Source: Aquila chrysaetos chrysaetos | Taxonomy: Eukaryota; Chordata; Aves; Accipitriformes; Accipitridae | Reading direction: 5' to 3' | Length of the DNA stretch: 64,000 nt | Assembly (NCBI RefSeq): GCF_900496995.4 | Contig: NC_044014.1 | Coordinates: 5,840,001-5,904,000 of the forward strand | Part shown: in pieces, positions 25,801-37,892 of the stretch | How positions within the stretch are numbered: position 1 is the first letter of the stretch | Layout: the number at the start of each line of letters is the position of its first letter | Program-made: the position numbers and the translations under genes | Notes under the pieces: generated by a model | What the model was told of the DNA's origin: nothing | Databases searched by the model: none | The model's input: only the letters and a program-made list of their open reading frames with translations

Positions 25801-27396
25801 ACTGCTGGTGGGAGAAGTCAGCCGGAATTGCATGGCTGGATGCAGGCAGAGCGACGAGAGACGTCTCTCTCCTTTTGGCATGATGAATAGTTTTATCTGT
25901 TTTGCTTCTCCCTGACATGCCAGCATGGTGAACGAGCTGACAGCATTCGTCTAGTGCGAGTGCCAAGCAGAGGAGAAGGGGAGTGGAGCAGCAGAACTGC
26001 TGAGAGTCATGAGGAAATTATGTGGGGCTGGGACAGACTTCCCTTTGGGTTTTACCTATGTTTTAGACCTGGAATGTAGTCTCGGAGTTGATTAGAGAGA
26101 GCTTCTACCTTCCTCCAGCTCCACCCCTACCCATGAGACGGTGTCTGAGCTGCTGGGTTGGAGGGACTATTGTCATCCCAGTGCCTCTGCTATTATTTCC
26201 CCCTAGGAAAACAAGCATGTGGCTCTGTGCGTGGTGAGAGAGGATTTGAGCATTGTGTTCAGGCCTGGATCTCTGAATGGAAAGACTGAGCTCTGCACAC
26301 CACTGAGCAAAGCTCCTTGCAGCTTTCTGCCCAGAAGCTGTGTCTCCCGTGCCAACTTTCAGCTGTGCCCAGCTTTCCCAGGACGTCGTGCAAAACCATC
26401 CTACTTTCTGCTCCTAATTGCAAGGAGTTCAACATAAGGATTAGGATATGTGGGTATTGTCACGGTCCAGCTTTGGAAAAGCTGGTTGATAGGAGTACAC
26501 CACTGAAAATATCTGCTATGGAGATGATCCTGCAGAGGTCATCTAATGTGAAGGAAACAGCTTTTGTCTGAGTCCGCCAGACAAGAAACAAAAAGAGTTG
26601 TTTTTTTTTTTAAAAAAAAACATTTCAGCTTCTGCCTGACTGTTGCAACCATCCTATTATTTGCTGCATCATTCTTCATCCTTCTGCGGGAGGGACGTGG
26701 AAGGCAGCCCTGCTGTTTAATCACTTGCCTTTATTGCTCACTTGTGGCTAATACTTGCTCCTCAGCATTGCAAGTGGAATGCAGTAGCACTGCTTTGCAT
26801 TACTGCCGTGTAGCTGAGAACCAGGCCAATGTCATCAAAATTCAAGGCATTCCTTTCCCAAATGCACTTTACATGGAAAAGTACCCTTAACTCTCTCTAG
26901 CCCTGAATACCAGGCTTGAGGGCCTCTTTACCTGCCAATGATGCTGGGCAAGCTTACAGCCCAGATAAATCACAGGCAGCTGGGGAATGGGCGGCGGCTC
27001 TTGTTTCACCACTTGAAAGGCAACTTTTAAAAATCGGTTGGAATTCAGCCTTTAATTTTGCACCCACAGATTTGAACCCATAATGAGATGTAAGCTTGGA
27101 TCTGCAGATCTCATCTGCTGCAGTGCTAATGCCGTCACTATGCATACCGCCTGCCTAATGCAAAAGAACAGTTAGATAATTAAATGTCTAAATGTCTCTG
27201 GTTTTTCCCACCACTAGCTATGAACAGAGAATTAAAAGGCATTGGGTCCTCTGCACACGCCCTGGGTAAGCAGGTTCTCGTACCCCTTATCTCCTGGTCA
27301 TTCATTCGGTATCTATAAGTGCTCCCTGCAGCTTTCCGATTTATCCCAGGCTGCTTTCCTAAGAGGAGCCCTCTGACGTCTACTCCCAATGGAAGA
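22871..27396. other. Non-coding intergenic DNA with a GC-rich patch
   Basis: No gene recognised. About 24,420-24,780 is richer in GC and CpG than its surroundings and carries overlapping open frames of about 100 codons on both strands. That pattern is expected from GC-rich sequence, and no frame shows domain-like content. The rest shows no repeat I can name. Confidence 0.5.

Positions 27397-27465
<69 letters not shown>
27397..27465. repeat. (ATT)n microsatellite, about 23 copies
   Basis: An uninterrupted trinucleotide repeat of nearly 69 bases. The poly-isoleucine frames on both strands are artefacts of the repeat. A perfect tract this long is expected to be length-polymorphic. Confidence 0.97.
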
Positions 27466-30400
27466 CTACAAAAGCCCAAACCCACACACTTCCCAAAATG
27501 AGAATTAATTTAGAGGGGATTCTTTAAAACATACTTATTTTCTTTCTTTTTCCAAATCCAAACTTCAGGAAAATTTCAAATGCAGCACACGCAGCATTCA
27601 TGGCTTGGGGCTGTGCCCGTGGGCAGCCGGAGCCTCGGCATCTCTTCCAGGGGAATGCTGCTCCATGCAGCCCAGCAGAAAATTGTCATTTTTACTGGCA
27701 TTCCGGCTGCAGCAGAATTTGGAGGAGCGCGTGGAGGGGCTTTATGGCAAGGCCTTGGTGTTGTCACTGATGCAAAAAACCAGTTCAATTAAAAAACTGC
27801 AGCCTCTGTTCTCTGCTTAATGATGGGGAAAATGGTCCTCTGGTCTGCTTCCTTACTTGAAATGTCACTCCACACCTGAAAGAAAAAGTAAGAGAAAATG
27901 GAAAAAAAGAAACATGTTTTTTCATTTCTTTCCTAGGTGTATGTATTAAGTTTGAAAGGGGAAGGTATATTTTTGCTGGGACCCTAATCGAAGTAATCAC
28001 CAAAATTTGCATTTACTGCTGGATGACATCAAATTTAAACAACTTCATTCACAGAATGATGGATTTGACTCATAGAATGAAGTCGAATGGAGCAAAATGA
28101 TTGGACTTACCTTGAAGTAGGTCATTCTCACAAGTACTCTATTATTTTATTACTAAAAATTTAAGTCTCTGCACAGAAGCAACCGATGCTTCATCAGGTT
28201 TTGGATGTCCGCACACCTCTTCTTGTGGGAGTATGATCTCAGTGATCTGACTGATTTCCAGCTGGAAGCGAATGTCGTCTGGGTGTGATCCCAATGTCCA
28301 AACACACTAACTGTGGATGGTGGCTGCAGACTTCTCCAGAGAAGCCAGCCGATGCCAGGAAGACATCACTTACAATGAAGTCATTGGATGGGAGTCGCGT
28401 TTTGCTCTGAGGCTGCGGTCTCCGCCACATTTCTTAGTCTGGATCATGATTAATGCTGTGTCCAGGCTAAAAATTTAGATTTTTTTATAACTGGGCATTG
28501 AATTTGCTTTTTCTATTGCCTGACTCATTTGAACCTTTGTCAGGCAAAGCCTTTTTCCTCCCCTGGAAAAGCTCTGCAGTCTCTCTTATCATGCATCCTT
28601 TTTGGTAAGCTCCTGATTTTCCTCTCCATCTTGCCTTTCATTCTGGAACTTGGAGCACATGTATATTTGTCATAAGCACACACTTCTTTCTATGTCTTGA
28701 GATTCATTTTCTTCTTTCCGTCCTTTTGCATTCATTACCTTGCTTTGTTGCAATTTAGATTGTAAAATCTGTGGGGTAGAAATTTTACTGGTATGTGCAA
28801 AATGCAGCCACAGTGATATGCAAACAATAGTGCAGAAGGCATACTGTGTATTTTCATGGGCTACCAGTGTGTTTTCAGGAAAAGCTCTTTTTGCAGATGG
28901 GCAAACAGCATGGAAATCAAGTGGAATTTCTATCTTTGTAATAAGCTTCCAGAGATTAATTACTTTGTGCTCTTTGTCATGTTAGAACTGTATGGAGCAC
29001 CAAGATAATGTCTGATACCAGGTAGGCAGTAGCTAGGCGTAAGATCCCTCACAAAAACTCCAGGATTTGGGCATTCATAATGTTAAATCTAATGTTCATC
29101 GATTTTCTAGGAGCAATGAAGTGCTGGAGGTACCCATCTCTCCGAGGAGCTCTCGCAACAGGACCCCGATAGCTCGCAGCCCACTGACGTTTCCATAGAG
29201 GGATGCTCGCTCCAGCCTCTTGGCCCACTTCCCAGTAAGGATAATTGGATTTTTTTTTTTTTTTCCTACTTGCATTTCCACTGCTTGTTAAATGCCATAC
29301 GGTATTTACTCCACATTTGCTGGCCTTAACTGTTGAGCAGTATTGCTGAACGCTGTTACCTGTCCCAGTGGTGGAAGTGGTGGGGGGTTTGTGAGGCTGT
29401 GCAGGCTCCTTCGAGATGAAAGACCCTGTCTTAGGAATATCGGGTTTTATTATTTATTTAAAGGATGTTTTCATGACACTGCAATTTCTAACCCAGCATG
29501 GTGAAGCCATAAAATAATAGTGGGTCTGTTTAGAAGAATGTGTTTTATTTGGCACATTTTGGGAATAGCAGTACAAAGGAAGAAAATAAAGTTGCAATGT
29601 TTATGGCAGCTGGGTTCTCTGGCTGTTGGTAACCGCTTACCACAAATAACTGCTTGCTGGTGCCCACACATGATATTTTAAGATCTGAGCTCTTAAAAAG
29701 AAGCTCTTAAACATCAGCAATATTTAGTGCTGTACAGCCTTCTGGCCACCACATAATGACTGCAGTGTTTTTTTATGAAAATGAAACTCATCACATTCTG
29801 GGCTTTGCTCTAAGACCTCACATCAATCACTCAACCCCGAGCCGTGCCTCACACCTTTTCAATTCCCACAGCCTTGTTCTTTCCGTTACGTTGGTCTTAA
29901 CGTCTCTTTTCTGCCTTCTTCCTCGCTGCCTACTCCTTGAGGAAACACGCTCTCTCCAAAGCTGTTTGCTGAACAATCCTCTTACTGATCTGGAGGAAAG
30001 AGGGAAACCTGGTCAAGTCTGTAAGGCAGACACAACTGGAGCACAGTTATTGACTGTTTCTTATAATAAAAACAAACTGGGCATAAGTAGTGAAAGGATC
30101 AAGCAGCAGGTAAGATAAGTAAAGGAAGAAATATTTTAGTCCCCCGCAAAATTAACTGTGGGGCTCATTGCCACAGGATATTGTAAAGGACAGAAATAGA
30201 AATTATTTTTTAAAATGAACTAAGAAAATGAATGAAGGCTGGATTTGTCATTTGTTATGAAATGCAATGACTCAGATGAAACAAAGCCGCTGAGGAAGCC
30301 CCCAGAAAATTGGTAGGAGCTGTGAGGACGAGGGATCCGCAGCTGGTCCTATGGGAAGTGGGATGGATCTGACTCGGAGTCACTCTTCTGTGTTTTTCAA

Positions 30401-33400
30401 TCTTGCCACCCATAAGGAGTAAAACAATCACAAAACACAATTACAAACTGCTACAAACTGTATAAATGCAGTTAATTTAAGGTGAGGGTTTGCCTTACTG
30501 ATGAAATGACCCAGTTCTTTAACATTTTAATCTCTCTGTTTCCTCCTTTCTGCCTAAAATTGTCTGTCTTTCTCCTGCTCTGCCGCGATGAGTTTTGTTT
30601 GCGTGCTCCTCAGGGCTATGACTGTGTCTTTCTTTCTGTAAGGTTGTCTCACGCAACTAAAAAAAGTACAGTAGCCTTATTCATTTGCTTTTACTTTCTC
30701 CCATTCCTTGACAACCCCGTACGCTACGGCTCTCCCTCGCTCCTCAGTCTCCTCCTCTCTAAACGGTGAACGATCAATGCCGCACAAAGTCTTTCCACCA
30801 AGCGGGCAAATCGGTCGGGCCTTTCCAGAGCGCTTGATCCTGGCTTAGTCCCTTGTCACAGACCCTCCTGGTGAAACTGGGGGTTCAACAAGCAACGAGG
30901 CCAATGCCGAGTGTCTGAAAACGCTTCCCACCAGTCTATTTTGCTTTGAAAACCTCCCACTCACTGGTTGTTTTGAATTAGGGTTTTGGCCTGGGATCAC
31001 TGAATTACATGACGTGGCATGAGAATGTATATTGCAAACAGAACACAAAGCTGTTCTGTGGCCGTTAGCTGCCTATACGGTGCCTTAGCGTCATCGTATA
31101 CGTTGTGACTCGGATAGTGCAGTCTGCAGTCAGCCGAATTTCTTGCACTGAGACCGCGCTCTTTCCTCTCTAGGAGCACGATAGCGCGAAGGAAACGAAA
31201 GGAAAGAAGCGCCACTGCTTCAGAAACCTCATTTATCTTGTCCCTTCTCATCTGAGATGCTGGTACACAAAGAGATACTGACGAGCTTTGTTTCAGTGTC
31301 TTGTTGAGGACGCCGGGCGGTTGGGCGATGCTTAGTGCTGCTAGTCACCAGATGTCCCGATGCTGCGGAGTGCGAATGCGCCCACAGTAAACAACCGGGG
31401 ACAATGGGGGCTCTAAGGAGGAGGAATGGGTTTGTACCAGGGCTAGTAACTGTACCTGAAATAACAAAGGGGCAATTCAGCTCATTGGGACGGCGTACTG
31501 CGGCGCAGCGCAGAAAGAATGAATGAGGAAAGATTAGCAAGGCTTGGCTTGTGCAGGCTGGCACATGATAACATTATTGGGTCTGTCATTTGATGCCGGG
31601 TGAAGAATGCAAAAAGAAAGTGCTTTTAGTCAGCTAAGTTAGCGTATGATGTTGGTGAGGTTATTTTCTGGTATTTTCTGCTCCGTTCCCTTTTTCTGTC
31701 CCCTGAGTCGCTCCTCTTCTCCTTTCATCTGGTGATATTCCCCGTTATCAGGCAGCAACACGACCGTGGGATTCCTAGCATAGCAGAGTCAGTGTTGACC
31801 CAGCCGGGATCGATACACTCAGAAATTCCCAGGGTGGCTTACCAGCAGTTTGGGCAGACTTTGAACGGATCAAAAACTGAGTGTCTGGCCTGGGGCATTC
31901 GTAATGGAGGAAAGGTAGCTGTAACATCTGAGAAAAAAAATGGTCTGATGAAGTTTTGTACTCTGAGAAATTGGATAGCTCTGCTCGTGAGGGTGAGTAC
32001 ACGTTGAGAAACTCAACGTTAGGCATCAGGGCTTGAAGATGTTGGTTTGTACTCCCCATGACATACTTTGTCAAACAGAAATCTTAATGTAAATAGTAGC
32101 AGATAAAGGATTTTTAAAATGGCCCATTGCCATGACGAAAAGGAGTTGGGCAAGCAAACAAGCAAATGCAGCTGAGAGAATGAAGGTCCCATAACTCAGA
32201 GTGCATTTGTTTACTTACTTTGGCATGAGACGCAGGTGTGAGTTCGTTCTTTGTTTCTTTCTGCAGGCTGGACGAAAGCCTGCCTGCTCCTTGCCATGCA
32301 GGTAAAATAACTCCAGTACTGAAGAATATTCTTTAAAGCTGTGCTTTGCCAGCTTTTTTTAATGAAAAGACACATGCCTTTTGGAAAAAGAAGTCCAAGG
32401 ACCAGCTAAAGTTAAATAAATAAAATCTGCAAACTGTTTCACGCAAGGCTCCAACAATGGTTTTCATTTATTCTCCTCACCTCTCCCTGAAATAAGCTAA
32501 ATTTTGAACGTTCACTCTCCCCAGTTTTGCTTCCTGGCATAGATCTTTGCACATTTTCACCTCTCGAGTGTTGGAAATCTCCACGGCCCCCCCAACGGCA
32601 GACTTTTTACATGCTCTCCTCTTAGTTATATTAGTCTTTTGTATTTGCAACCTCGTAAGGATTTTTTCATACATAGTTTTTGATCTTAGTCAGCTTAGAC
32701 CCTTTTACTGAGAGTTTAACAGCATCTCCTCCGAGGACACAGAGAGTCTGGGAGAGGGCAAAGTGTAAGAGCAGTCATGAGGATGGCTGAGCGGAGCCCG
32801 GGTCGGAGCTGCTGGCTGCAGAGGAACCGTTTTTGGGGAGGACCGGACACATCCAGCCTCAGGAAAGGGCGTTTAGTTTTCAGAACTAAATCCAGCTGTG
32901 GGGAAGCCCCTCCTGGAGCTGCAGGTGGGAAGAGGTGTGCATTCGGGGCTATGCCGGAGCACGAGACAGGCGCCCAGGCCAGCTGTGGAACCTGAATATT
33001 TCTCCTGTGGGATGGATAAAAGGGAGAAAAGGAGCGCTTGGAGAGAGTAACCTGGGTGGACTGGGAAGCGGTTTCTGGTGCGTGGAGATGCGGAGAGCGG
33101 GGAGAAAGAGGAAGAGCAGACAGCTGCTCTGTGGATGGGCCATGTATTTGGCTAATGATGGTAATAAACCAGCATTAGCTGCTAGTCCTGGATTGATGGC
33201 CACGGCAATTGCCAGACACTCTGCTTCCCTCCTGTGAGTAAATGAAGGTGGTGGCACGTGGAAATTACTTTTTAAAGCTAATTAGCTGGGTGTTAAGTCT
33301 CATCAGACAGTTAACGGTTCAAACAAGTACAACCTGAGTATAATTGCAGCCTCTGAAATTTGTTTGCCCCATTAATACCTGTCACTATCAATTATTTAAT

Positions 33401-35681
33401 TCCTTCTCAGCTGTTTGAATGCTTGTTTCAAATTAGGCTTTACATGGATTTATTAATTTGTTTCTGGTGCTACCAGCAGATCATCAGGAGCCTTTCAAAC
33501 CAGATGATGCGTTTCCTGCTCCATGAGCTCCGTAATCTGAAGGTAAGAGATTAAGTGGGAGACTCGAGAAGAGACCGTGAGGCTGGTGTGCTGATACAGC
33601 TTTGGTTTGATGCTACAAAATCTGTGGGAGGTTTCAAGGGTGAGGGCAAGCCCAGGTTTGAAAGCGTTGGTGTTTGGAGGACCTGGTTCAGGTCTCACAG
33701 ATGTGACTAGGAGCTCCCACCAAAGAAAACAGAGCCTGAGTCACGCAGGAGAATTCTGCTCCTGTTTATACCAGCAATGGGAGAACCATAGCAGCAGAAA
33801 AACAAACTCTGGGAGAGAAGACAGACAAATGAAACAGCCCCGGGGAGCGGGGTGAGTTGGAGCTCGGTGGGGATGCCGGAGGGGAGAGACGGTCACCCAC
33901 CCTGGAGCACCGGGGAAGTGCAAGAGGGGTGAATCGTCCCTGCCAGCCTGATAAGGAAAATAATAATCAGGAAAAAACTTTATTAGAGCTGACTCGAATA
34001 CTTTTGCTATATCTTAAGTCAGAATGTTTGCTTTTACTGCTGTTGATTTTCTTTTTTTTTGGCTGTTGCGTCTCTGCTGAAATTTTTGTGGCACAGATGG
34101 CTCCCTGGTAATTTGTGTGCATGTCCTTTCAAGAATAATACACTCCTCCAGGACAGCTTGCTTTTTTTTTTTTCTTTTTTAAAATTTTTTCAGTGACACC
34201 TGTTTGATGTGAGTATTAATGGGAGAGAGCAATAAAGAAGTGGACTGACAGGTGAAAACCCTTCTCTTGATCTCCCTGTGCTTATCTTTAATGCTTTAAA
34301 GCTTATAGTATCAAAATAATTAATTAAGGTGGCATTTCTGTGGTCAAATGGAGAGCGCTCATTTGGCTCACAGCTCCTTGCAGCTGCTCAGCTGACATGT
34401 AAGCAAGCATTTCTGCGCGGTGCATATGTGGCACGCTGCAGTCCTGGCAACTGTGTATAGGAGTTTATTTTGGAAACTGCTAATGGCTTTGTTTACACAT
34501 TTATTCCCTTTGCTGGGAGAGGCTGCAAACTGTTACTGTGACCTTTTGTGTTACTATGATAAGAAGCTGTTTTGGAGGAAAGTAGGTCTGGTGCTTTGGA
34601 CACCCAGGAGCCTTTGCAAAGGCCTTCAGCCCATCTATGCAGAGGGAGGTACGATGCTGTTTGCAGCTGGAATCCATAGGCTGGATAATATTTGCTAGGG
34701 TTAAATATTTAGAATTCAGGCGTAAGAATTTAGAAATAAAAAAAGGCTAGCGTACATACTTATTCAAAGCACTGGATTGCTGACTTTGAGGGTCCAGTTA
34801 TGGAGGCATCTCCAACCATACCAGAACTGCTTCAAGTTGATTTCCAATAGGGCAGAGAGATGCACGCGGAGGGGAACGTGCCTTCCTCCAGTCTTCGCTG
34901 TGGAACCTGGCAAAGTTGTCAGATGCCAACTGAAAAGGGGCTTTTGGTTTCTAAAAGGGGAAATAGCAAACCACCCCGAAGACGGAGCAGCAGCAGACTT
35001 CACGAAGTGTTCTTCTGTCTTCAGACCATCTTTTAAACATAGCTGCAAAAAATGAAAGTTTAAGTGTCAATTTTTATATAAGAAGCAAACTATGAATTGC
35101 GCTTGTGCTTTGCTTTGTCACTAGAGCTGCAAACAACAAGGCATGTCACATTGCCTTCATAAATTAACCCCAAACAATTAGTTCTAATTTACTTTCAAGC
35201 CTTGGTAACATCGGTTTCCATATATGTCCCCAGCTTCTACTAGTAAGAAAAGTCCAGTTATATGAATCCTAATTTATGACAGGGAAAACTGAATTATGAA
35301 GTCATTCTTCCTGAAAGTCCTATGTGTTTGTTTTCTTGGTTAAATAAGTAGCTTGAAACTGGTCATTTGAAAAAGAACGAACAGTGCTTGTTGCTTTTGC
35401 AGTGTCCTTTTCAGATCATGCATATAATAATATATAAAATGAGGCATATTTCAATAGCTGCCATTCTAGAGCGAACAAAGCTTGTTATTAGATGTCTAGC
35501 CTAGTTTGTTTGATTTGAACTGCAGTCAGAGGGATGAGTGCATGCTTGACATTTCTTCCGTGGTAAAATGTCTAAAGCAATGCCAGCCCGGGCTCCATTA
35601 TGGGAAACTAGTAAAATCCATTCAGTATGTTCATGAACAACAATTCTAACTTTTAATAAACTTACAAAGTATATAACCACT
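27466..35681. other. Non-coding intergenic DNA with candidate regulatory stretches
   Basis: No exon or RNA gene is recognised. Simple repeats are limited to short poly-T runs near 29,250 and 34,160. GC-richer, CpG-containing stretches at about 31,090-31,520 and 32,770-33,130 carry overlapping short frames without recognisable domains. The AT-rich segment after 33,240 is listed separately. Confidence 0.5.
33240..33450. promoter_or_regulatory. Possible enhancer: cluster of homeodomain-type ATTA sites
   Basis: Within about 210 bases there are several TAAT/ATTA cores: the palindrome GCTAATTAGC, CCATTAATAC, CAATTATTTAATTC, CAAATTAGG and TTATTAATTTG. TAATTA-type cores are the generic target of homeodomain proteins, and clusters of them are common in conserved developmental enhancers. 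The motifs are visible; enhancer function is inference. AT-rich DNA produces such sites by chance, so confidence is low. Confidence 0.25.
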
Positions 35682-35703
35682 TTTGGCCGCATATGCGGCC
35701 AAA
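35682..35703. repeat. 22-bp perfect palindrome
   Basis: The core GGCCGCATATGCGGCC is flanked by TTT and AAA, giving a 22-base sequence identical to its reverse complement with no spacer. It contains an NdeI-like CATATG centre and two CpG-containing GGCCGC arms inside otherwise AT-rich DNA. Function is unknown. Confidence 0.9.
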
Positions 35704-36008
35704 TATTTTTGAAGTTTAAAAAAAAAAATAGTGTAGGTTTTCTTATATATGGAAAAAAATACTAGCAAAATCCATATTTGTTTTATGCGGCTGAGCCTGT
35801 TTATATTGCCCATGCTAAGATTTATACGCCCTCAAACAGGAGAGGAATCTTATCTACAGCTGTTGTGTAGAGCCTTTATTGTAAAAGATGATGGAGAAAA
35901 AGTGAAGAACTTTCTTAATGAATAAGTAAGTAATGAGAATAGAAGACTGACCAGGAACAGTGACTTTAGCTCAGTTCCTTGAACCCTAGAAGTTCTTTAA
36001 GTACATCC

Positions 36009-36133
36009 CTGAGCTGATCCCTGTTGAACAAATAATGTGAGTATATCTTTAAGTTTTATTAGCTTCAATGGGGCTTACACATGTGTTCAGTAACAATGTA
36101 TAATAAACGCTCTGTTGAGTTGGGGTCCAGGCT
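36009..36133. repeat. Near full-length ancient palindromic amniote repeat
   Basis: The segment opens with GAGCTGATCCCTGTTGAACA, passes through AATGTGAGTATA and a centre AGCTTCAATGGGGCTTACAC, and closes with CTCTGTTGAGTTGGGGTCC. This is the block order of the old bird/turtle repeat whose arms read GATCCTGCAAA...ATGTGAGTA and, in reverse, CATGTG...TTTGCAGGATC around a CATTGACTTCAATGGG centre. It is heavily mutated. The family assignment is from memory and unnamed. Confidence 0.55.
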
Positions 36134-37830
36134 TGCTTTTTAGGCCATGGATAATGGTATTTGTCCAGCTTGTCCTGATAGTTACAGATAAAAACACTCT
36201 CTGTGTTCAGAGTAGTATTATCCATGCTTAAAAATGTTGAAGAAAGAGACAAAGCGTATTTCTCCCTCTCGGATTCTCTGGAGATGCCTGTCTCACTTGA
36301 CTGATGGTTTGCCATCCTTGCTGGTTCTTCTCAGCTCATCGACTTGAAGCGCGGTGCTACTTAAAAGGTCTCTGACTTGCCGTCACACCAAGGATGCTTT
36401 GTGTCCAGCTCTCAGCCCAAGCTCCGGTAGGGATTGGCATTTCACTGCGGTTGCTGAGAAGCCACCAGCTGGCTAATGGGCTCTGCCTAAAATGGGAGCA
36501 GACTAATGTCACTCATCCTAGCAATGTAAATTCTCTCCCTTGCTAATGTCCCAGGAAATCAATCAAGGAGGCATCTCTTCCTACAGCCATGAAAAACAGC
36601 AGACCCCCAAACCCAGGGCAGCTATTTCAAGCTTTTTGATGCTACAGTAACTCAGCCAGGAGGGCTTGGCAGGTTGCTGGTGGGGCAGAGGAACATAAGG
36701 AGCTCCCGCCTGGGGCATTTGCACTGTAGGTGTGCTCTTTGTTTCTTCATTTGCCACCCACCCAAACGCAGAGGAGAGAAAAGGGGATTAAAGAGGGGGG
36801 GAAGTCTAATACACCCTCCAAATCCTCTGCTAGGCGATTAGCAGAACTGAAATTCTCTGGCAAGAACTTAATATGGCTTTTCCTTTGTGGCTAGGACAGA
36901 AGATGCTATGGATCAATATCATAATCAGATATTCATCACTTTAGATATTGCTGTGCAAGCTCCAGGCATTGCTCATGTATCTCTCTTACTTAATGGAATT
37001 ATTTATGTATCTTTAGGTACGCACAAACCTTTTTTTTGCCACAGCACTTATTTAACCAGCCTAAAGGCCAATATAAATGGCGGACGAATAAGACCAGAAA
37101 TCAGTGCGCGGAAGCAGCCTTTACCACGGACCTTTAGAGCTGGCTCTGCTGGAGCCCTGTCGAGGCTTTCTCCGGCAAGCTGTGTCGGACAGGCCGGAGG
37201 GATGCTCTAACTCACAGCCCGTGGCTACAAGCTCAGCCAAAACTGACGAGGCAGGAGGCATCCTGGCTCTGCCTCTTTCCAGCAGCAGCAGGAAGCGGTT
37301 TCAGAGTTCCTCCTTTGGGTTCATGCCACCCAAACGTGGATATTTTTTTTTTTTGGTAAATAAAGAATGCGTACAGCTTACTTTACCTTGGTAAATATAG
37401 CGTAAGCGTATGTGTAAGCTTGACGCTAGCACTGAATTTGTGACTTTGAGAGGCTGGTCTGGCAGCCAGGGAGCTACCGGCAACCACAACCTGGTTTTAG
37501 GGTTTCAGACTCTGCAAGTGAAGAAGGCGGCACTATTAATGCCATCAAGGCTGATGGAGCAGCACAACCACCGCAGCAGCTGTCAACAAGATCAGTGCGG
37601 AGAAGATAATAATGGACCAAAAGCAAGAAGCCTACATATAAGTGAGATCCATTTCTACATGAAGAAAAAAGAAATGTTTCCGTGCCAACTACACTAGCAC
37701 ATGAACAAGCCTGGCACAGCAGAAACACATCCTCCCTGCATTCACCTTGGGAGAGTGTCCCAGTTAGGGATCTGCCTCTTCACCCCAGGGTCTTACCTGC
37801 TTTGGGGTTTTGGGGTGGGTTTTTTTTGGC
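36134..37830. other. Non-coding intergenic DNA
   Basis: No gene is recognised. At 36,840-37,030 an AT-rich stretch stays open in one plus-strand frame (107 codons in all, 36,887-37,210) and ends near a TTTAG/GTACG sequence. The translation shows no known domain and the flanking splice-like signals are weak. It may be conserved non-coding DNA. Confidence 0.45.
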
Positions 37831-37892
37831 AGTTGGACTAGATTGTTGTAGGTCCCTTCCAACTGAAATAGTCTGTTCTATTCTATTTTCTA
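37831..37892 (+). mobile_element. CR1 LINE 3'-end fragment
   Basis: AGTTGGACTAGATTGTTGTA, then GGTCCCTTCCAACTGAAAT, then a CTGTTCTATTCTATTTT tail. This is the extreme 3' end of an avian CR1, including the typical ATTCT-type terminal repeat. CR1 elements are usually 5'-truncated copies such as this one. Only about 60 bases remain and nothing codes for protein. Confidence 0.85.

Noticed and set aside
27319-27501. Poly-isoleucine proteins on both strands
   Set aside because: Translation of the (ATT)n microsatellite.
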